A stretch of 64,000 nt of DNA from Psychrobacter sanguinis. GTDB taxonomy: Bacteria > Pseudomonadota > Gammaproteobacteria > Pseudomonadales > Moraxellaceae. Position numbers and translations under genes: made by a program. Position 1 is the first letter of the stretch; every line of letters begins with the position of its first letter. The DNA is taken from positions 124,001-188,000 of the forward strand of contig NZ_CP085990.1 of assembly GCF_020736705.1 (NCBI RefSeq), written 5' to 3'. Below the pieces are notes generated by a model. It was not told where the DNA came from. It saw only the letters and a program-made list of their open reading frames with translations, and ran no database searches. Shown piece by piece: positions 49,129-60,392 of the stretch.

Positions 49129-50766
49129 ATGAACCCTAAAGATACCGCTCCAATTATTAATGACGTGCCCTTAAATCCAGGCGAGCCTGCGAATTCGGCC
49201 GTTAACGAAACCTTAGAAGATTATACTTTACGCTATGCTCCACATAGCTTTCGTAAATGGACGCCAGGTGTGGTGGCCATTACCGCACTTGGCGGTATCG
49301 CTTATTTGGCTGACTTTTCCATTGGAGCCAGTATTGGCTTGGCTTATGGTACAACCAATGCAGTTGTGGCCATTTTGTTGGCCGCAGTGGTTATCTTTTT
49401 AACCGGTATTCCGGTCTCTTACTATGCGGCTCGCTATAATATTGACTTGGACTTGATCTCGCGGGGCTCAGGTTTTGGCTATTATGGAACGGTAATCACC
49501 AGTATCATTTTCGCCAGTTTTACCTTTATTTTCTTCGCATTAGAAGGCGCTATTATGGCGCAAGGTCTCAAAATGGGGCTCGGGGTACCGTTATGGTTAG
49601 GCTATCTTCTATCTAGTGTCATGGTAATCCCTCTGGTTGTCTTTGGTATGAAGGCACTTAGTAAATTACAAGTCTGGACTACCCCACTATGGTTATTTCT
49701 AATGGTTGGCCCCGTAGCCTACTTAGTGTTCCAAAACCCAAGTATGGTCAATGACTGGGCCGCATTCTCCGGTAATGGCGACTATACAGGTCTCGATATG
49801 TCTGCGGTTATGCTAGGTGCAGGCGTCTGTTTGGCACTGATTATGCAAATCGGTGAGCAGATTGACTATCTACGTTTCATGCCTGCTAAGACGGAAGAAA
49901 ACAAAGTTTCTTGGTGGATTGCCATGCTGTCGGCAGGACCAGGTTGGGTCGTGTTAGGAGCTATCAAACAAATTACAGGTGCTTTCTTGGCCTTCTATTT
50001 AATGGCCAATATGCTACCTGACAATGTCATTACTGAGCCGGTACAGCAGTTCACATCAGTATTCCAAAATATTATTCCCGGCGGATTTGCCATTGCTTTG
50101 GCTGTTATCTTAGTGGTTATTTCACAAATTAAAATCAACGTTACTAATGCTTACTCTGGGTCATTGTCTTGGACCAGTGCCTATGCTCGAGTAACCAAAC
50201 ACTATCCAGGTCGCATTATCTTCGTTATTTTCAACGTGTCTATCGCCTTGTTATTAATGGAAATGGATATGTTCTCAGCTCTAGGTAAAATCCTAGGCTT
50301 CTATTCTAACTTCGCGATTGCTTGGATTGTGGTGGTCTCAACTGATATTGCCATTAATAAGTATGTACTTGGACTGTCTCCGAAAGAGCCTGAATTCCGC
50401 CGCGGTATGTTATATGATTTTAACCCAGTTGGTTTGGTAGCATTTGGTGTAGCAGCAGGCCTATCTATCTTGGCATTCTTTGGGGTTCTAGGCGATTTTC
50501 TAGCGCCATACTCTCCTATTATTGCTTTGGTAGTCGGCTTTGTACTGACCCCTTTAATGGCGATTATTACCAAGGGTAAATACTATCTAAAACAGAATAA
50601 TGATGGTATCGAAGAATCACGTTTCGATAGGGAAGGAACACCAGTGGCTACTTTGTATCACTGTGTAGAATGTGAACAGCAATATGAGCGTCCTGATGTA
50701 TTGTACTCACCTCAACACAATGGCGTTGTTTGCTCACTTTGCAAGACGTTGGAAAAAGCGTCTTAA
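49129..50766 (+). CDS. NCS1-family purine/cytosine-type permease with Cys-rich tail
   Basis: 545 aa, twelve predicted membrane segments, related to CodB-type nucleobase permeases: LRYAPHSFRKWTPGVV, LADFSIGASIGLAYG, RGSGFGYYGT, QIGEQIDYLRFMP and INVTNAYSGSLSWTSAYARV. Uptake of a nucleobase or similar small heterocycle is likely; the substrate is unknown. After the last segment a 35-residue cytoplasmic tail carries YHCVECEQQYERPDVLYSP and VVCSLCKTLE, two CxxC pairs that could bind Zn2+. Ordinary CodB proteins lack it. ATG at 49129 has AAGG 8 bases before; a GTG three codons earlier is less likely. Confidence 0.9.
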   Translation: MNPKDTAPIINDVPLNPGEPANSAVNETLEDYTLRYAPHSFRKWTPGVVAITALGGIAYLADFSIGASIGLAYGTTNAVVAILLAAVVIFLTGIPVSYYAARYNIDLDLISRGSGFGYYGTVITSIIFASFTFIFFALEGAIMAQGLKMGLGVPLWLGYLLSSVMVIPLVVFGMKALSKLQVWTTPLWLFLMVGPVAYLVFQNPSMVNDWAAFSGNGDYTGLDMSAVMLGAGVCLALIMQIGEQIDYLRFMPAKTEENKVSWWIAMLSAGPGWVVLGAIKQITGAFLAFYLMANMLPDNVITEPVQQFTSVFQNIIPGGFAIALAVILVVISQIKINVTNAYSGSLSWTSAYARVTKHYPGRIIFVIFNVSIALLLMEMDMFSALGKILGFYSNFAIAWIVVVSTDIAINKYVLGLSPKEPEFRRGMLYDFNPVGLVAFGVAAGLSILAFFGVLGDFLAPYSPIIALVVGFVLTPLMAIITKGKYYLKQNNDGIEESRFDREGTPVATLYHCVECEQQYERPDVLYSPQHNGVVCSLCKTLEKAS

Positions 50767-50843
50767 GAGTAAGTAATAATCGTCATACTTTATACATTGT
50801 CTGACGCTGTTAAAAAGCTGAATGACAGTTTTGTATTTAAGCC

Positions 50844-50877
50844 AAAAGCCCAGTCTGAAAATTCAGGCTGGGCTTTA
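50844..50877. terminator. Bidirectional terminator between permease and acyl-CoA ligase genes
   Basis: AAAGCCCAG and CTGGGCTTT close a hairpin with further pairing inside. It lies between two convergent genes. Confidence 0.85.
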
Positions 50878-50934
50878 TATTAGCTAAGAGGATACAAATA
50901 CACTGCGTATTAAAGATTAATCATAAAATTAGAC

Positions 50935-52674
50935 CTATGCTACTATGCCTAATTCTTCTTTCATAGCCTCAATAATTTTGAATTTTTGAATTTTCCCAGT
51001 TACCGTCATTGGGTACTGCTCAACAAAACGAATATAAGTAGGAATCTTAAAGTGAGCAATTTGGTTATAACAAAAATCACGTATTTCTTGTTCAGTGATG
51101 GTTTCTCCTGCTCTAGGAATAATCCAAGCGGCTAGAACCTCACCATACTGCTTATCTGGTACCCCTACTATTTGTACGTCAGAGATTTTGGGATGACGAT
51201 ATAAGAAGTTTTCGACTTCAATGGGATAAATATTTTCCCCACCGCGAATAATCATATCTTTGCTACGCCCTACAATTGAGATATAGCCTTGCTCATCCAT
51301 GCTGCCTAAATCACCGGTGTGCATCCAGCCATCAACGACTGCCTCGTCGGTTTTAATCTTGTCATTCCAGTAGCCTTGCATTACTGCATAGCCTTTGGTC
51401 AGTACTTCCCCCACTTCACCAATAGGCAGCGTTTCGCCCGTCTCTGTGTCAACAATTTTCACTTCTAAATGCGGCTGAACCACACCCACTGTCGAAATAC
51501 GTTTTTTAAATTCAGTCGTTGGCAATGTTTGGGTAGACTTCGGACTGGTTTCAGTCATGCCATAAGCGATGCTCAGCTCTTTCATATGCATGTCATTGAT
51601 GACGCGCTGCATCAATTCACTTGGACAGCTTGCACCACCCGATAAGCCCCCTCGCAAACTACTCAAATCAAACGTTGAAAACTCTGGGTGGTTTAACATT
51701 GCCAAGAACATGCTTGGCACCCCATGTAATAAAGTACAACGCTCTTCACTGACTGCCTGTAATACAGTTAGCGGCTCAAAGCTGCTACTAGGATAGACCA
51801 CTGTACCCCCTATGGATAACATGGTTAGATTCCCCAATACCATCGCAAAACAATGATATAGAGGCAGTGGTAAGCACAATTTATCCTTGGAGGATAAGCA
51901 CAGTGATTCTGCTAAGTGATAGGCGTTATTCAATAAGTTTCGATGAGTTAAGGTTGCCCCTTTTGGGGTACCTGTGGTGCCACTGGTAAATTGGATATTG
52001 ATCGCATCATTGGCATTTAGCTGTTTTTGTCGCTCTGCCAATCTAGGGTCGTTGGCATCCCCTTCTGCTAACCAGTCAGAGAAATTCTGCATATAGCCGA
52101 AGGTTTCCCAAGTGTCTGGTTGATCAATCAGAATCAAACGTTTTAAATTGGGTAAGGTAGTTAGCTCCAAATAGCGATAGTCTTGATGGCAAATTTCTGG
52201 AGCCATTTCTTGTACCATTTGTACATAGTCACTGCTCTTAAAGTGACGCATATAGACCAATACTTTGCAGTCCACTTTATTCAATGCATACTGTAGCTCT
52301 GAAATACGATAAGCAGGGTTAATATTGACTAAAATAACGCCCGCTTTGGCTGTTGCCAATTGCATCAGTAGCCACTGTGCGTTGTTGTGCGACCAGATAC
52401 CGACACGATCGCCTTTTTGTAGACCCATATTAATCATGCTGCTGGCCAATTGATTGGCTTGTTGCTGCAGTTGTTTATAAGTCATACGAATGTTTTGATG
52501 ACGCGATACTAAGGCTTCTTTATCGGGATACTGAGCCACTACTTTGTCAAAATAATCGCCAATAGTGTCTTCGATTAACGGGCTGTCCGTAGGACCGATA
52601 TCATGGCTCATTTTTAGAGGGGCATTTCGGGAGGATGCTTGAGGATAACGTTGCTCTAATAAGTCTCTTAACAT
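50935..52674 (-). CDS. AMP-binding acyl-CoA synthetase
   Basis: 579 aa, ANL superfamily: forms an acyl-adenylate from a carboxylic acid and ATP, then the CoA thioester. Motifs are FTSGTTGTPKGATLTHRN (P-loop), AYGMTETSP, GWMHTGDLG, GRSKDMIIRGGENIYPIEVE and the catalytic Lys in PMTVTGKIQK. It looks like a medium- or long-chain fatty-acid ligase (FadD/YngI/ACSF2-like), but chain length cannot be told. The ATG at 52674 is chosen because AGGAG lies 6 bases before; the frame extends 13 codons to a TTG. Confidence 0.92.
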   Translation of the reverse strand: MLRDLLEQRYPQASSRNAPLKMSHDIGPTDSPLIEDTIGDYFDKVVAQYPDKEALVSRHQNIRMTYKQLQQQANQLASSMINMGLQKGDRVGIWSHNNAQWLLMQLATAKAGVILVNINPAYRISELQYALNKVDCKVLVYMRHFKSSDYVQMVQEMAPEICHQDYRYLELTTLPNLKRLILIDQPDTWETFGYMQNFSDWLAEGDANDPRLAERQKQLNANDAINIQFTSGTTGTPKGATLTHRNLLNNAYHLAESLCLSSKDKLCLPLPLYHCFAMVLGNLTMLSIGGTVVYPSSSFEPLTVLQAVSEERCTLLHGVPSMFLAMLNHPEFSTFDLSSLRGGLSGGASCPSELMQRVINDMHMKELSIAYGMTETSPKSTQTLPTTEFKKRISTVGVVQPHLEVKIVDTETGETLPIGEVGEVLTKGYAVMQGYWNDKIKTDEAVVDGWMHTGDLGSMDEQGYISIVGRSKDMIIRGGENIYPIEVENFLYRHPKISDVQIVGVPDKQYGEVLAAWIIPRAGETITEQEIRDFCYNQIAHFKIPTYIRFVEQYPMTVTGKIQKFKIIEAMKEELGIVA

Positions 52675-53027
52675 TGAAACTCTCCTTGTCAAATGTTGAG
52701 GGGTAGCTATCAACTTCCTGTGATAGCTGTAAGGATACCTAAATATATAAGCATAAATATTTCTAAAATGAAACTATTTTTATCGTTTTACTCATATATT
52801 TATATCATTGAAAATCTTCATTTAATTAGCATCGCCTATTCTGTATTACCTAGTTAACGCGGTCTATCTAGCATTGCTATTAACATCGACTATTGCTATC
52901 GAAGCCAACTATCGATTTAACCTATATTCTAAATTTCTAGCATAAAAAAGGAGACTATATTTCTATAGGGTCTCCTTTTTTATGAGTAAAACTCAACTAG
53001 GGAAGGCTTAGGGTGATAAACGATGGA
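52675..53027. other. Intergenic region between aqpZ and the ligase gene
   Basis: 353 bp holding the aqpZ terminator and, presumably, the ligase promoter. No gene. Confidence 0.5.
52944..52981 (-). terminator. Rho-independent terminator of aqpZ
   Basis: AAAAAAGGAGAC and GTCTCCTTTTTT pair around a 14-base interior; T6 on the minus strand. About 45 bp past aqpZ. Confidence 0.92.
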
Positions 53028-53765
53028 TTACTCACCAATAATATCTGGACCTTCATGGCCTAACCAAGCATAAATTCCGCCGCCAATGACAGCACCAATG
53101 ATAGGCGCGACCCAGAATAACCATAACTGAGAGATACTTTCTCCGCCAACAAATAAAGCGACTGCGGTTGAACGTGCAGGGTTAACAGAGGTGTTGGTAA
53201 TTGGAATGCTAATTAGATGGATTAATGTTAGACCAAGACCGATGGCGATTGGGGCAAAACCAACAGGGGCTTGATGATGGGTAGAGCCCATTATAATAAT
53301 CAAGAAAACAGCGGTTAGCACAATCTCTGCAATCAACGCAGACATCATACTGTATCCACCTGGTGAAAACTCACCGAACCCATTGGTCGCAAAAGCGCCG
53401 GCACTACTGGCATCTATTGCAAAACCAGACTGTCCTGAAGCGATAAGATAGATGATGAATGCCCCAAATATCCCGCCCAATACTTGAGCAACAATATAAC
53501 CTGGTAGCTCAGCTGCTGGGAAACGCTTACCGACCATCAAACCAATACTGACTGCTGGGTTGAAGTGTCCGCCTGAGATATGTCCAAAAGCATATGCACC
53601 GGTTAATACGGTCAAACCAAAGGCTAAGGCCACACCCACAAATCCAATACCTAATGGATTTCCATCCCCACCAAAGTTAGCGGCAAAAGTTGCGCTGCCA
53701 CAACCGCCTAGTACCAACCACATTGTGCCTAAAAATTCGGCGGCAAGCTTTTTCGATTTTGTCAT
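53028..53765 (-). CDS. aqpZ: Aquaporin Z
   Basis: Water channel of the inner membrane, 245 aa, six membrane segments and the two half-helices with NPA motifs GGHFNPAVS and SVNPARST. The Arg after the second NPA, part of the selectivity filter, is present. The N-terminal [19 protein letters not shown] is typical of AqpZ rather than GlpF. The gene is alone and has its own terminator. Confidence 0.96.
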   Translation of the reverse strand: MTKSKKLAAEFLGTMWLVLGGCGSATFAANFGGDGNPLGIGFVGVALAFGLTVLTGAYAFGHISGGHFNPAVSIGLMVGKRFPAAELPGYIVAQVLGGIFGAFIIYLIASGQSGFAIDASSAGAFATNGFGEFSPGGYSMMSALIAEIVLTAVFLIIIMGSTHHQAPVGFAPIAIGLGLTLIHLISIPITNTSVNPARSTAVALFVGGESISQLWLFWVAPIIGAVIGGGIYAWLGHEGPDIIGE

Positions 53766-54276
53766 AGTGCTTTCCTGTAAAGTAAGACCTGTTTTGTCTT
53801 CTATTATTTTTATGTCCTACTGGTATACAGCTATTTAGAAAGCACTGGATATTAAATACGGATTTACATCCAACCCTTAAAATATAAGATAACTGAAGCA
53901 GAGCAATGATAAATTTTTTAATCCATATTTAAAATAATCTAATAAAAATTAAAAATCAATTGTACAGTTATTCTTACTCATTAATAAGTATTATTATATT
54001 TAACTTACAATTTTAGATATCACTCTCGTCAGACTCAAATTTCTAAATATGGTTTGAAAGACACCGCAGTTTAAAATACTAATGACTCTAAAAGATTAAC
54101 AACTGTAAGAGGGTGCATTTAAAAGAATAAGCTTAAAACGATAAGCTTAAAGGAAAGTCACAGGGTTAACGCTTGAGGTTATTGATACTACCAACACCCA
54201 TAAAATAAAATCCCCATAAACCAACGCAGTCTATGAGGATTTTATTTCGTCAGGGTTTCAGACCCTACAAAAACGG
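53766..54276. other. Intergenic region upstream of aqpZ
   Basis: 511 bp, very AT-rich, holding the pncB terminator at its right end. No gene. The aqpZ promoter must lie here, but no pair of hexamers stands out. Confidence 0.45.
54202..54247 (-). terminator. Terminator of pncB
   Basis: AAATAAAATCC and GGATTTTATTT close a long hairpin with a T-rich end on the minus strand, about 30 bp past pncB. Confidence 0.8.
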
Positions 54277-55500
54277 CTATTTGTCTTTAAGATTGTTCTC
54301 GTCTTCAATATCAAACACCTGACGTAAGTAAGCCAAATAGGTGTCATTGTGAATCATAGTCTTGCCTGGACTGTCTGACAGCTTAGCGACAGGCTGACCA
54401 TTACACTCGACCAGCTTCAATACAATATTCAACTGTGTCAGTCCCATATCATTGGTCAAATTGGTGCCTATCCCAAAACTGGTCTTAATACGCTGCTTAA
54501 AGTACTGATGCAGCTCCCAAGCTTTTTCAATATCTAGGCCATCACTAAAAGTAAGTAGCTTGGTTGTGGGATCAATTTTAAGCTTTTTATAATGCTCAAT
54601 GGCTTTATCGCCCCATTCATAAGGATCACCACTGTCATGACGTAAGCCGTCAAATAATTTAGCGAAATACAAGTCAAAATCACGTAAGAAGGCGTCCATT
54701 CCCACTACATCGGTCAAAGCAATACCCAAATCACCTCTATATTCATGTACCCATGCTTCTAATGCTGCCTTTTGTGAATCGCGTAAACGCACATCGAGTG
54801 CCTGAAAAGCCTGCATAAACTCGTGTGCCATAGTGCCAATGGGGGTTAGCTTATATTTCTTGGCCAGATAGACGTTAGAGGTGCCACGCACGATGCTAGG
54901 CGCTGCTTTGTGTAAGGTCTCCAACACATGGTCATGCCAAGCTTTGCTAAAACGGCGACGGGTACCGAAGTCAGCCACTATAAAGGGGGGCTCTCCTCGT
55001 TCTGCTTTTAGCGCATACTCTTGTAAGGTAGCCACTTTCTGCTGTAGACGATACTCCCCTTCCTCTAATACTGCCGGCGTGGTCAACTGCTGATAATACA
55101 ATTCATTGACGATGGCTAGGACAAACACTTCAAAAAACATCGCCTGAATCATAGGGCCTTCAATGTCTATGTTAAGACGATTTTTTTGATCGACACTGAC
55201 TATAATATGGCGACGCTTTAGCTTAAATAACTCTAAGTAATCGACAAAGTCTGATCGAATAAAGCGTAGACTACTTAAGTAGTCCAGTTCATCTTGAGTA
55301 AAGCTCAACTCACACAAATAATCCAGCTGCTGTTCTAAAGCTTCTTTAATATCTGCTAGGGGATAAGCGGTATCCTGATAGTTACGACAGCGAAAACGAT
55401 AGACACCATGAGTCTGGGGAAACTGATGCAACATGGCTTGTAACATGGTGAATTTATACAAGTCGTTGTCTAATAAAGAGGTAATAATTGGTTGGGTCAT
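54277..55500 (-). CDS. pncB: Nicotinate phosphoribosyltransferase
   Basis: Makes nicotinate mononucleotide from nicotinate and PRPP with ATP use (NAD salvage). 407 aa, close to E. coli PncB (400). It has [16 protein letters not shown] at the N-terminus. [21 protein letters not shown] contains the likely phosphorylated His. [14 protein letters not shown] and GIGTNLTND follow. ATG at 55500 is preferred over a TTG four codons earlier; binding sites are weak for both. Confidence 0.96.
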   Translation of the reverse strand: MTQPIITSLLDNDLYKFTMLQAMLHQFPQTHGVYRFRCRNYQDTAYPLADIKEALEQQLDYLCELSFTQDELDYLSSLRFIRSDFVDYLELFKLKRRHIIVSVDQKNRLNIDIEGPMIQAMFFEVFVLAIVNELYYQQLTTPAVLEEGEYRLQQKVATLQEYALKAERGEPPFIVADFGTRRRFSKAWHDHVLETLHKAAPSIVRGTSNVYLAKKYKLTPIGTMAHEFMQAFQALDVRLRDSQKAALEAWVHEYRGDLGIALTDVVGMDAFLRDFDLYFAKLFDGLRHDSGDPYEWGDKAIEHYKKLKIDPTTKLLTFSDGLDIEKAWELHQYFKQRIKTSFGIGTNLTNDMGLTQLNIVLKLVECNGQPVAKLSDSPGKTMIHNDTYLAYLRQVFDIEDENNLKDK

Positions 55501-55866
55501 AAGCTTGCTCAAAGGTTATCAAATCAATTTATTATTTATTAATGTCGATATTATGACTGTTTAAGCAAATTAAAGCTATTTTGACTTTATTATTTTAGCT
55601 TGGGACTTTTAGTCTTTTATTTTGACTCTACTATTAGAGGTTATCATTATCCAAACGAAAGAACACAACTGGCTTAATATGGTCACTTTATGACAAATAG
55701 TTTATCCATAGTCAAAGAATTTTAAAGTCGTCGTAAGGCAAACCACCGCCGATAGCTATATACCGACCATAGATATTTAGCTGCTTAACATATAGACCAA
55801 AAAAAGGACCCACGTATTGGGTCCTTTTTTATAATAATCGAACGAACAAATTAAGCTATTGAATAC
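55501..55866. other. Intergenic region between htpG and pncB
   Basis: 366 bp, holding the htpG terminator and probably the pncB promoter. No gene. Confidence 0.45.
55799..55830 (-). terminator. Rho-independent terminator of htpG
   Basis: AAAAGGACCCA and TGGGTCCTTTT form the stem; T7 on the minus strand. About 35 bp past htpG. Confidence 0.93.
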
Positions 55867-57858
55867 TTATTTTAATAAAAGCTCATTAACACGTTTCAAA
55901 TAAGCCGCCGGATCATCTAATTGTCCACCATCTGCGAGTAACGCTTGGTCAAAGATAACTTGTGCAAGGTCGTCAAACTGCTCGCTAGTTTCTAACTTCT
56001 GAATCAGCGGATGGTTTGGGTTTACCTCAAGCGTTGGTTTAATGTCTGGCACTTCTTGACCCATTTGCTTCAGCATTTGCACCATTTGCGGTGTTAATTC
56101 ACCATCTCCAACCACCAAACAGGCCGGACTATCAACCAAACGTGTTGACACTTGAACGTCTTTTGCACGGTCGCCCAATGCTGTTTTTAGCTTATCTACT
56201 ACTGGTTTTAGGTTCTCTTCCGCTTTTTTAGCCTCTTCCTTTTCAGCTTCGTCTTGCAAGTCGCCTAAGTCCACTGCCCCTTTGGCAATGTTCTGTAGTG
56301 GCGTACCGTCGAACTGAGTTAGGAAGTTCATTGCCCACTCATCGACACGACTGGTCATCAAAATAACCTCGATGCCTTTTTTCTTAAATAACTCAAGCTG
56401 AGGGCTGTTCTTCGCAGCGGCTAAGTTTTCAGCGGTTAGATAATAAATTGCTTTTTGGCCTTCTTTCATGCGTTCTTTATAGTCAGCAAAGCCAGTTTCT
56501 AAACCATCATTTGTGCTGGTCGCATAACGTAGCAATTTAGCAATACGCTCTTGGTTAGACATGTCCTCGCCAAGACCTTCTTTAATGACATCACCAAACT
56601 CAGCATAAAACTGCTTAAATTTATCTTGTTTGTCGCTGTCTTCGCTGTTGGCTAAACTAGCCAGCAATGTTAATACGCGGCGAGCGTTACCATCACGGAT
56701 GGCTTTCACATCACGTGATTCTTGAAGAATTTCACGGCTAACGTTCAGTGGTAAGTCTGCTGAGTCAATCACACCCTTAACAAAACGCAGGTACATGGGC
56801 AGAAGCTGCTCAGCGTCATCCATAATAAACACACGTTTTACATAAAGCTTAAGACCGTTTTGTTGCTCACGGGCATACAGATCAAACGGCGCTTTTTTCG
56901 GAATGTACAGAAGCTGAGTATATTGCACACGACCTTCTACACGGTTGTGAGTCCAAGCTAATGGCTCTTCAAAGTCATAGCTGATGTTTTTGTAAAACTC
57001 AGTATATTCTTCATCTTCAATCTCAGAGCTCGAACGCGTCCATAAGGCACTGGCTTTGTTGATGGTTTCCCATTCATCGGTAAGCACCATCTCACCGCTA
57101 GGACTAACGGCTGCGCCATACTCATCAACTTCGCCTTCGACGTCTTCGCTCACATCTTCTTGCCAAACTTCTTTACGCATTTGAATCGGTAAGCTAATGT
57201 GATCTGAGTACTTATTCACCAGACGTTTTAGTTTATTACGGTCAAGATAATTGTCTTCACCTTCGGTAAACTCTTCTTTCAAATGTAGGGTAATAGAGGT
57301 ACCACGGCTTTGCTTAGTAATGGTTTCAGTCGTAAACTTACCTGTACCATCTGATACCCAGCGCACCCCTTGTTCAGCAGGCTCACCCGCTTTACGTGAT
57401 TCTACAGTGATCGTGTCTGATACGATAAATCCTGAGTAAAAGCCCACACCAAATTGGCCAATCAACTGGCCATCTTGTTTTTGTGATTCAGACAGCTGCT
57501 CTAAGAAGGCTTTGGTTCCTGATTTAGCAATGGTACCTAGGTTTTCGATAGTATCAGCTTCATTCATACCGATACCGTTATCGATAAAGGTAATAGTTTT
57601 GGCGTCTTCATCAATATCAATACGGACTTTTAATTCGCCATCATCTTCATACAAACTATCATCACTGGTGGCTTCAAAACGTAGCTTATCACACGCATCT
57701 GAAGCGTTTGATACCAACTCACGCACAAAAATATCAGAATTTGAATACAGTGAGTGAGTCACTAGATTTAGTAACTGGGCAACTTCTGCCTCAAAAACGT
57801 GCTGAGTGGCGTTTTGACTGTCAGGTTGTTGGTTATCAGTTTGTTGAGTATCGCTCAT
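55867..57858 (-). CDS. htpG: Chaperone protein HtpG (Hsp90)
   Basis: ATP-dependent chaperone, 663 aa (E. coli 624). The GHKL ATP site is intact: [38 protein letters not shown] and [12 protein letters not shown]. The middle domain has the catalytic-loop segment [21 protein letters not shown]. The extra length is mainly an acidic insert near residues 225-250 ([20 protein letters not shown]) between N and middle domains. Single gene with its own terminator. Confidence 0.97.
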   Translation of the reverse strand: MSDTQQTDNQQPDSQNATQHVFEAEVAQLLNLVTHSLYSNSDIFVRELVSNASDACDKLRFEATSDDSLYEDDGELKVRIDIDEDAKTITFIDNGIGMNEADTIENLGTIAKSGTKAFLEQLSESQKQDGQLIGQFGVGFYSGFIVSDTITVESRKAGEPAEQGVRWVSDGTGKFTTETITKQSRGTSITLHLKEEFTEGEDNYLDRNKLKRLVNKYSDHISLPIQMRKEVWQEDVSEDVEGEVDEYGAAVSPSGEMVLTDEWETINKASALWTRSSSEIEDEEYTEFYKNISYDFEEPLAWTHNRVEGRVQYTQLLYIPKKAPFDLYAREQQNGLKLYVKRVFIMDDAEQLLPMYLRFVKGVIDSADLPLNVSREILQESRDVKAIRDGNARRVLTLLASLANSEDSDKQDKFKQFYAEFGDVIKEGLGEDMSNQERIAKLLRYATSTNDGLETGFADYKERMKEGQKAIYYLTAENLAAAKNSPQLELFKKKGIEVILMTSRVDEWAMNFLTQFDGTPLQNIAKGAVDLGDLQDEAEKEEAKKAEENLKPVVDKLKTALGDRAKDVQVSTRLVDSPACLVVGDGELTPQMVQMLKQMGQEVPDIKPTLEVNPNHPLIQKLETSEQFDDLAQVIFDQALLADGGQLDDPAAYLKRVNELLLK

Positions 57859-58043
57859 AATATCCTCTTAGTTTGTCCATAATTATTTTTATGCCTATTG
57901 GCTATCTCGCCCGTTATCATATGACTCTATTAAAGCTATGATCTGGCGTTTGGGTTACCTTACTAATAGGGGCAGGCCCTGTGTTTTTCAAGCTGAGGCG
58001 TCATGATTTTTGTCGATTATAAAAGAGCGGACTGAGACATATC

Positions 58044-58073
58044 AAAAAGCCGGTCAGATTTGGCCGGCTTTTA
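58044..58073 (-). terminator. Rho-independent terminator after the thioesterase gene
   Basis: AAAAGCCGG and CCGGCTTTT pair around 10 bases, with T5 on the minus strand. About 115 bp past the stop codon. Confidence 0.85.
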
Positions 58074-58128
58074 TAACCTCTTGGTAGAGGTGATTTATTT
58101 TTTATGAGGGTTATCTGTCACTTTTATT

Positions 58129-58144
58129 GATAGATAGATAGATA
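58129..58144. repeat. Tetranucleotide microsatellite (GATA)4
   Basis: Four GATA units, followed by ATTAATTAAT. It lies between the thioesterase stop codon and its terminator. Short, but the only microsatellite of this kind in the window. Confidence 0.8.
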
Positions 58145-58189
58145 ATTAATTAATAGATATTAGTGAACGATACGATCGAATACTGTCGC

Positions 58190-59005
58190 CTATTTTTGTA
58201 GCGCCCGAATGGTTAATATCTGCTCACTGCGCCCAAATGGTCCCTGTAAATCATGCAAAACAGCACTGGTTAAGCCAATACCATCTTCACCGTATTGCTG
58301 TACCGCCTCAATACCTAGCCACTTACCTTGTGGCAATCGGTGCATATGAATTTGAAGATCAGTATTCGGAAACGCCCACTGCATATCGGCCAATTGCAGC
58401 CCATTTCTAGGCACTACGCCATTCGCCGTATCCACCAGTCCCATAAAACGCACTAAGTCTGAGGTTACCTCCCCTTCTACCATATCAACCTCTGTGGTCA
58501 ACCAAACAAGGCCCTTACCGGGACGACGATTGGGATCAGCGACCGCTTTAATACTTTCTATAAATCCTCCTGGCCAACCTTTCATCTCCTCCCATAATGG
58601 CAATTGATTGGGGTCAGAGCTCATCACTGAATCTTCTAATCCAGCAATCTCAGTAGTATCTTGGGTAACCAAACGCCAAGCCCGAGCGATAATACAATCA
58701 CGCCCACCACTACTCATGACGGACTCAATGAGCTCAATGGTTCTACCAGGGCGAATACAACGGGTGGTGATGCTAAATTCAGCCAAAGGTATTAGACCTA
58801 AGATATCTAGGCCCAAACGTGCCAAACGTAAATTGGGCTGGGGACAATATTGCAATAACTCATGTGCCAAAAGGCCGGTGGCTGGTGCCATATGTTGCTC
58901 ATGATCATTCCATGCCCCTTGTGCATGCACATTCGGTTGATAAAACGCAATGACGCTTCCATCTGCCTGAGTGTCACGTTTGATAAATTGGTAATACGAA
59001 GCCAT
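58190..59005 (-). CDS. Acyl-CoA thioesterase-like protein (double hotdog)
   Basis: 271 aa. The C-terminal half (NTDLQIHMHRLPQGKWLGIEA, GIGLTSAVLHDLQGPFGRSEQIL) is the conserved end of TesB-like double-hotdog thioesterases. The N-terminal half has PATGLLAHELL and ISTT-like strands with GRTIELIESVM. These enzymes cleave acyl-CoA. Substrate unknown. Single gene between htpG and ispH. Confidence 0.85.
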   Translation of the reverse strand: MASYYQFIKRDTQADGSVIAFYQPNVHAQGAWNDHEQHMAPATGLLAHELLQYCPQPNLRLARLGLDILGLIPLAEFSITTRCIRPGRTIELIESVMSSGGRDCIIARAWRLVTQDTTEIAGLEDSVMSSDPNQLPLWEEMKGWPGGFIESIKAVADPNRRPGKGLVWLTTEVDMVEGEVTSDLVRFMGLVDTANGVVPRNGLQLADMQWAFPNTDLQIHMHRLPQGKWLGIEAVQQYGEDGIGLTSAVLHDLQGPFGRSEQILTIRALQK

Positions 59006-59191
59006 AAGTCATCCTTAACATGGTAGGCAACTGCCTTTGCGGCAGTCTTTCCTATTGTTTCTACGGTTTTTGTTTCTATAATCTAAATTTTATCATTTAA
59101 GTTCTACAGGTTACGCCTTAGCAGTTTTGCTTAAATATGTTACCTTTTTAGATTTTTAACAGTTTAAAAAATAAGTAATGGTTTAAAAGCC

Positions 59192-59223
59192 AAAAAACTG
59201 TGACTTAAATAAGTCACAGTTTT
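59192..59223 (-). terminator. Rho-independent terminator of ispH
   Basis: AAAACTGTGACTT and AAGTCACAGTTTT form a perfect stem with a short loop and T6 on the minus strand. About 25 bp past ispH. Confidence 0.93.
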
Positions 59224-59246
59224 AAATATATCCTAATTTTTCGCTA

Positions 59247-60203
59247 TTACAAGCCTACTTGCTGCACCGGTATACGCAGCTCTTTGGGCAAGCTAAAGGT
59301 CACATTTTCTTCAATGCCTTTTAGCTCGTCAGGAATGTCCCCGCCCCACTGTTGCAATTGCTGTAGCACTTCTTGAATCAAAATCTCCGGTGCTGAAGCG
59401 CCCGCAGTAACGCCTACTGCTTCAACGCCATCAAACCATTCTTTCTTCATTTCGCTTGCATTATCAATTAGATAAGCTCGGCAATCCATACGTTCTGCTA
59501 GCTCACGCAGACGATTTGAGTTTGAAGAATTGGGAGAGCCGACGACCAATACCACTTCACAGCGACTGGCCAAATCTTTTACCGCGTCTTGACGGTTTTG
59601 AGTGGCATAGCAGATGTCATCTTTACGAGGTCCTTGAATATTAGGGAACTTTTTACGCAGCGCATCAATCACTACTGCGGTGTCATCCATCGATAAGGTA
59701 GTCTGAGTAACAAATGCCAAACGATCCGGATTGCTAACTTCAAGCTTTTCGACGTCAGCCTCATTTTCAACCAGATAAATCTCACCACCATACTGAGCAC
59801 TAAAACGCCCCATTGTGCCTTCAACTTCAGGATGACCATGGTGACCAATTAAGATTGCATCCATATTGTCACGTGCAAATTTAGCCACTTCAATATGAAC
59901 TTTAGTTACTAGAGGACAAGTGGCATCAAAGACTGTCAGATCTCGACGCTGCGCTTCATCTTCCACAGCTTTAGAAACGCCATGCGCTGAGAAAATAACG
60001 ATAGAACCATCGGGCACTTCATGCAGCTCTTCCACAAATACTGCGCCACGATTGGCTAAGTCAGAAACCACGAATTTGTTGTGTACTACTTCATGACGCA
60101 CATAAATAGGCGGCTCAAAACGCGTTAATGCCTCATTAACGATAGCAATAGCACGATCAACCCCTGCACAAAAACCACGTGGATTCGCAAGATAAATTTG
60201 CAT
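59247..60203 (-). CDS. ispH: 4-hydroxy-3-methylbut-2-enyl diphosphate reductase
   Basis: Last step of the MEP isoprenoid pathway, giving IPP and DMAPP with an iron-sulfur cluster. The three cluster cysteines are at the same places as in E. coli: C12 ([10 protein letters not shown]), C96 (DATCPLV) and C198 ([10 protein letters not shown]). The catalytic Glu lies in [11 protein letters not shown], and [10 protein letters not shown] is present. The length of 318 aa is normal. It is divergent from gmk. Confidence 0.98.
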   Translation of the reverse strand: MQIYLANPRGFCAGVDRAIAIVNEALTRFEPPIYVRHEVVHNKFVVSDLANRGAVFVEELHEVPDGSIVIFSAHGVSKAVEDEAQRRDLTVFDATCPLVTKVHIEVAKFARDNMDAILIGHHGHPEVEGTMGRFSAQYGGEIYLVENEADVEKLEVSNPDRLAFVTQTTLSMDDTAVVIDALRKKFPNIQGPRKDDICYATQNRQDAVKDLASRCEVVLVVGSPNSSNSNRLRELAERMDCRAYLIDNASEMKKEWFDGVEAVGVTAGASAPEILIQEVLQQLQQWGGDIPDELKGIEENVTFSLPKELRIPVQQVGL

Positions 60204-60384
60204 AACAGACCTTCACAATAGATAATCGAATAAATAAAGTATGCCAAATCTAATTAAGTTTGTAAGTCTCTTAACCCTATTGGTCAAACTATTTTGTGAC
60301 TACTTTAACATATCCAGTAAAATAGGAGTCACACTGGCTGCTATTTATGCGTAATAAACATCTATTTTTCATAATCCTTTTTAC

Positions 60385-60390
60385 TATAAT
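60385..60390 (+). promoter_or_regulatory. Possible -10 box of gmk
   Basis: A perfect TATAAT 72 bp before the gmk start, just upstream of the 12-bp repeats. No good -35 is visible, so this is tentative. Confidence 0.35.
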
Positions 60391-60392
60391 CG

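Larger units (their letters stand above)
57859..58189. other. Intergenic region between the thioesterase and htpG
   Basis: 331 bp with a terminator (58044-58073) and a GATA microsatellite. The htpG promoter should be here, but no heat-shock promoter is clear by eye. No gene. Confidence 0.45.
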
